Of a stretch of DNA of 64,000 nt, positions 58,514 through 64,000 are shown in pieces. Within the stretch, counting starts at the first letter, position 1. The number at the start of each line of letters is the position of its first letter. The position numbers and the translations under genes are program-made. The stretch comes from Anoplolepis gracilipes (lineage: Eukaryota; Arthropoda; Insecta; Hymenoptera; Formicidae): positions 7,442,501 through 7,506,500 of the forward strand of contig NC_132983.1 in assembly GCF_047496725.1 (NCBI RefSeq), given 5' to 3'. Below the pieces are notes generated by a model. The model did not search any database and was not told the origin of the DNA. It saw nothing but the letters and a program-made list of their open reading frames with translations.

Positions 58514-59152
58514 CCTTTTTTTTGTTATCGCAGAGGAAATCTCCAAAGAGATACCCTAGTGCTCACGGGGACGGAACACTGGGTTATGTGGGTTTTAGGG
58601 GCGCTAAGATGTTGTGTGCGCCCCCGACCCACTAAAACCCCTGCGGTGACTTGGCCCGGGTCTTTCCGGGGCCCTCCGAGAACGAGCGATTGCATTAGTT
58701 CCGGAGGGTCCCTTGCTTTTGCTACCCGTGGGGCCTACGTCCGGTTTGAGTAGCCGGACGTGACCCCATTCCTCTCCCAGTGTGGCGAAGAGAGGAGGCC
58801 TTTTCGTTTTATATTCGTGGCGCAGGAGGCCACACCCCCACGCCACCCCTTCGGGGGGGGGGGGAAGGGATTTCCCTGGGGGAGGACGAGGACTCGAGTC
58901 ACCCGCTCGAGTCCCCTTCCTTAGTGTCTCCGAAGGAGAAGCACGGGACTACGGAAGGAGATGGGAGGGATCAACACTTGGTGCTGACCTCTCCTCCTTC
59001 TTGAGTAATTAAGGAGGGGAGGGGGGGATATGTCCCCCTCCATACTCAACTACCGACGGCGGCGGGGTCTGCGGCGGAGGCATCCGCCTCTCCTTCTTCC
59101 CCCGTCGCCGTCCACATCGTCGCTGTCGCTGCTTAATGCTGCAGCGACAGCC

Positions 59153-59186
<34 letters not shown>

Positions 59187-59390
59187 GCGTCTCCTTCTGC
59201 GACATGACTGTTCTGCAGAAGGAGACGCCCACTTCCCACGCCTCGACCCAGAGATGCCAAGTTGCCCACGCCAGCAACCGTATCTGCTGCGTGCGCATGC
59301 GCGTGCGACCGTAGGAGAGGGAAACACACATAAGCGCCGTACCGCGTACGTGTGAGCTCGGTGCTCGGCTAGCTTCGGCTGGCTAATAGA
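58514..59390. mobile_element. GC-rich retroelement-like block
   Basis: An abrupt GC-rich island in AT-rich DNA starting after a T-run (58,516-58,523). Its composition and G/C runs resemble the gag-only retroposon at 7.4-9.2 kb. A CT microsatellite (59,155-59,184) and a GTCTCCTTCTGC inverted pair lie inside. No protein motif recognised, and no target duplication found. Probably a fragment of a non-LTR retrotransposon. Confidence 0.35.
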
Positions 59391-60340
59391 AAAGGATGGA
59401 TAGATTATTTTCTGTTTCCTTCCCACCAAGCTGGCAACGAGCTTCTCGATTCTTGATACGCGTGAAAACATTATGTTTTTTTTACTTTTTGTTATATTAT
59501 GAATTATATGTTTATTATTATATTTATTATTATATATTATTATATATATTACATATGTATATATATATCATACATATTAATTTATTTATTATGATTTTAA
59601 GATGTATATTTATTAAAAATTTTTATATTACACACGTAGAAAAATGTATATTTCAAATTGATGACTTGAAAGAATAAAGAATATCCATGTGGAAACAACC
59701 AAAAAAAAATATAATTAATCAAGTAAAAAAGCTCTCTTTAATTAAGAGGGAAATGATGTCAACGCCATACAGTAGTTAAAGTCTATATATGATAAATAAC
59801 TAGTATCAAGGCTCTCTGTGTAAATAAAATTAAAAAACATTAAAGGCAGTAGAGAGCAAATAACGTATAAACGGAATTAGGTGGCAATTGAGAATAATTA
59901 GAACACTGTAGATATAATAGAATATTTTATGTAGTGACCAAATTAGTTTATTAACAATAAACGAAATCTACGCATGTGTTCTAAATTAGTATAATTTAAA
60001 AAACATAAAATCGAACGAACGTTTCGAGCTCATTTTGAGTCTTCTTCAGCGTACATTAATAAATATAACTAATAAGTACAATATCGGTCGCAATATAAAT
60101 TCGTTAAAACTATAATTTAAAAATATAAATAAATAAAATATAAATATATAATAAATATATAATAAATGATGTTAATGTTTTTTGAATTATATACATAAAA
60201 ATAAGAAATATATATAGATAAAAAAAAAAAGAAATATATATAGCGTTGCGCAATCTAATATATTATAATTATCTATATCGTACGATAACATTTTACCTTA
60301 TATATATAAATGTATCGATTGTCGGAAAACAAGATGTATC
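59391..60340. other. AT-rich interval, mostly unassigned
   Basis: No gene. Contains TA-rich runs and the hammerhead-like motif at 60,011-60,050. Confidence 0.4.
60011..60050 (-). ncRNA. Hammerhead-like / Penelope-type motif
   Basis: The minus strand reads CTGAAGAAGACTC...GCTCGAAACGTTCGTT. The CUGANGA and GAAAC cores and the AC-GUUC-GU minimal stem III are present, while stem II has mismatches. Such sequences occur in terminal repeats of Penelope-like elements. Probably a fragment. Confidence 0.35.
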
Positions 60341-61334
<994 letters not shown>

Positions 61335-61454
61335 AGAAGCAATCCAGATTATAAACAATCCAGTTTGTAAGTCCTGATTGTTTTAAATTTGTATATTTTC
61401 ATTCTTTTATTCATTTTTCTTAAATTCTTTGTTTCTGTTTTTTGTTCTACAAAA

Positions 61455-63737
61455 ATGTCTGATCAATTAAGAAAAAAATTTAAGCGAAGCTTCCAAGAAG
61501 CTTGGCTTAATGATGACAGAATTAAATCTTGGATATCTAAAGTATCTTCTAATGATAGCTTATATCATTGCACCATATGCAATAAAAATATTTCCTGCAA
61601 CACACATGTTTTAAGACATGCGGATTCTGCGTGTCACAAAAATAATTTATCTTCATTAAATAATGATGATGAGAGTTCAAAGAAAAATATATCTAAAAAA
61701 TATAAATTTCAACCACAATGGCTGGAAATTGAATTATTTAAACCATGGTTACGTGAAGTATCACATGACATAAATTCATTTTTCTGCTCATTTTGTAATA
61801 AATCTATGTTTGGTGATTTATCACACATTTATCGTCACGCAGAATCCGAATCACATATAAAAATGTCTAAAAAAAAATGAAACAGAAACAAGAAACACAA
61901 ACAAAGATTTAAACATGATAATAGATGATCCACTTGTGCTGTTTGATGAACGTAAAAAATCAGCGGAAGTAAAATATGCCGCTTTAATTGCAGAAAAAAA
62001 TATACCTTATCAAACTGCACAAGAAATTTTGAGCTTTTTTCAACATATAGGACAAGACTCTAATATATTTAAAAAAATGACTATGGGTCGAACTAAATGT
62101 AAAAATATAATTTCCAATGTTTTGTGCCCCGTTGAAATTGAAAATGTTGCTAATAAGCTTTAAATGACAAAATTCTCTGTTTTTGTTGACGAAACGTCAG
62201 ATATCTGCAATGAAAAATGGATGACATTTTTCGTTAGATACATTGATCCTGAGACATTAGAAATTCGCTCACAACTAGTCAAATTAATAAATATTGATGC
62301 AAGAGACAGTAGTGCTGAAAAGTTATTCCACGCATTTAAAACTGAAATGTGGAAATTACAGATTCCTTTTGGAAATATTGTTGCCCTGTCATGCGACAAT
62401 GCATCAGTAATGACAGAGAAACATTTATCGTTTAAAACTAAGTTAGAAGAGATGTGCAAACATGTATTAACATTTCCATGTCTTTGCCATTCAGCCGCGC
62501 TAGCTGCACACGCCGCATGTGCAAAAATACCGTCATTTTGTGACGAGTTTTAAAAAAAAATAGCATATTATATTAATAGCAGTCTAAAATGTTCGGCAAT
62601 TTTTCATGAATTTTGCGATTGCTTTCAAGAAAGTTATCACAAAATTTTAAAATTAAGTGAAACGCGCTGGTTGTCTCATCACACATGTGTCGAAAGACTT
62701 CTTGAATCATGGAATACAATTAAAAATTTTTTGCAAGAAATGGTTGTGAGCGATAAAACAAAATCTGGAGAATATCTATTGTCTATGATGGATAATGTAG
62801 ATATGAAAACTTATTTTCTTTTTCTTAAATATATTTTAAATTTCTTTAATGTATTCAACGCATTTTTCAGTCAACAGAAACGAGAATCCATTTACTACCG
62901 TTAAAATCAGCTAATTTTCTCTCCCAAGTCTGCCAAAACTTTGTTAAAAAAGAATATATAAAAGATATAGCCACAAGTATCGATTTTTTGCAAAAAGAAA
63001 TTCAGAAAGATATAAATGAAATTTTTGTTGGGTCAGAATGTCAAGAATATCTTAATAATTTAATGATAGAAGGTCATATAGATACAATTATAACCATTCG
63101 ACAGAATTGTTTACAATTTTATATAACTGCTGCACAAGAAATACGTAAAAGATTGCCCATTAAACATAACTTTTTGACAAAATTACTAGTTTTTGACTCA
63201 TCTATAGCTTTATTTAATAGTAATAGAGAATCATCATTCCAATATATTTCTTTTAATGCAAAAAGTCTTGATGATTTCGATGAAGAATCCTTAAAAAAAG
63301 AGTGGCTTGCATTGTCAACAGATTTAACTATGGAAGAAAAAACAAATATATCTAAATTAAAATTTGATATGTGGAAAGCAATCTTACAGCGTCAATCAAA
63401 TAATATTTACAAATATCCCAATTTGAGAAATCTTCTGAACGCTGTTCGAGCACTTCCTAATTCAAATGCAGACCCGGAGAGAATGTTTTCGATTTTAACT
63501 GATTTAAAAACCAAAAAACGAAACAAACTATCTTCAACTAGTGTTAATGCCATTTGCGTAATAAAATCAAGAATGAAAACGAAAGGCGAAACAGCTGTAA
63601 GCATAACAGTAACTGAACAGCATTTATCTCGTATGTCGTCTGATAAATTATATGCAGCTTGTCCTAAAAAAGAAAAAAGTAGTTTAACTTTATATGCTGC
63701 AGATGAAGTTGCCAGTTCTTCATCTACAACGCAGTAA
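61455..63737 (+). pseudogene. hAT/ZBED transposase, recently broken
   Basis: The start at 61,455 (MSDQLRKKFKRSFQEAWLND) is preferred over the upstream ATG at 61,389, which adds a hydrophobic lead atypical of the family. Two BED-like zinc fingers: HCTICNKNISCNTHVLRHAD and FCSFCNKSMFGDLSHIYRHA. A frameshift in an A8 run at 61,869-61,876. Then SAEVKYAALIAEKNIPYQTA, an in-frame TAA at 62,161, FSVFVDETSDI (catalytic Asp region), ALSCDNASVM, an in-frame TAA at 62,551, SETRWLSHHTC, a frameshift near 62,868, and the C-terminal dimerisation motif LPNSNADPERMF...KKRNKLSS. With the four defects ignored the length is about 760 residues, in the family range. Terminal repeats not located. Confidence 0.9.
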
Positions 63738-63789
63738 TAATGTTGAAAAGAGACTAAATACTTTGTAATAATAATTTCTTATTTATTTA

Positions 63790-64000
63790 TTATATATTTA
63801 TATTTTTAAATTATATATAATTTTATTTATATTCTATATTTTATTTATTTATATTTTTAAATTATATATAATTTTATTTATATTTTATATTTTATTTATT
63901 TATATTTTTAAATTATATATAATTTTATTTATATTTTATATTTTATTTATTTATATTTTTAAATTATATATAATGTTATTTATATTTTATATTTTATTTA
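63790..64000. repeat. 51-bp AT satellite, running off the window
   Basis: At least four head-to-tail copies with a 51-bp period (TATTTTTAAATTATATATAA at 63,801, 63,852, 63,903, 63,954). One or two substitutions per unit. Continues past the end. Confidence 0.95.

Overview
The window is AT-rich, intron-bearing nuclear DNA from an insect. The CYP4-type cytochrome P450 exons and the mix of mobile elements (Tc1-like, hAT, BEL/Pao, LINEs with a purine-rich sense strand, DUF4817-type and Transposase_21-type DNA transposons) fit a hymenopteran, most likely an ant. The species is inference. No bacterial-style genes, rRNA, CRISPR arrays or complete host genes were found. Everything gene-like is a mobile element or a broken P450.

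Layout. 1-3.38 kb holds diverged copies of AT-rich DNA that recurs around the P450 genes. 3.38-4.44 kb is a solo LTR with a 4-bp target duplication. 5.13-7.1 kb is a decayed Tc1-like transposon. 7.4-9.24 kb is a 1.8-kb retroposed element carrying only a CCHC gag-like reading frame, with a poly(A) tail and a 14-bp target duplication. 9.87-12.89 kb is an ORF1-only LINE with a GATA-type tail and a 15-bp target duplication. 13.0-14.5 kb is a minus-strand CYP4 pseudogene holding a fold-back MITE. 14.5-19.67 kb holds LTR pieces and a 5'-truncated minus-strand BEL/Pao retrotransposon.

19,677-37,286 is the standout: a giant inverted repeat with arms of about 5.58 kb. Positions pair as x + x' = 56,967 from the inner end almost to the tip with no net indel, even through microsatellites and homopolymers. 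The 6.4-kb spacer and the inner left arm carry two minus-strand gene relics: a Transposase_21 (tnp2/CACTA-type) transposase and a DUF4806-like accessory gene. A 4.43-kb LINE with a perfect 13-bp target duplication interrupts the transposase. The right arm repeats only the 3' exons of the accessory gene, and the transposase N-terminus is missing. This suggests that one end of the transposon was replaced by an inverted copy of the other. The arms also carry unrecognised ORFs, dispersed and tandem repeats, a GC-rich terminal minisatellite and a hammerhead-like motif.

37.3-56.1 kb is a graveyard of CYP4 copies on both strands. The most complete (43.95-49.18 kb) has nine recognisable exons but several stops, and a solo LTR sits in one intron. 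DUF4817-type, SINE, MITE and fold-back insertions lie among the copies. 56.4-60.85 kb holds another solo LTR, minisatellites, GC-rich retroelement sequence and LTR/Penelope-like scraps. 60.86-61.33 kb is a very long GA microsatellite. 61.46-63.74 kb is a nearly complete hAT/ZBED transposase broken by two stops and two frameshifts. A 51-bp satellite runs off the right edge.

No pathway is encoded here. The region reads as an inverted and duplicated P450 cluster repeatedly invaded by transposons. All calls come from reading the sequence; no database search was made.
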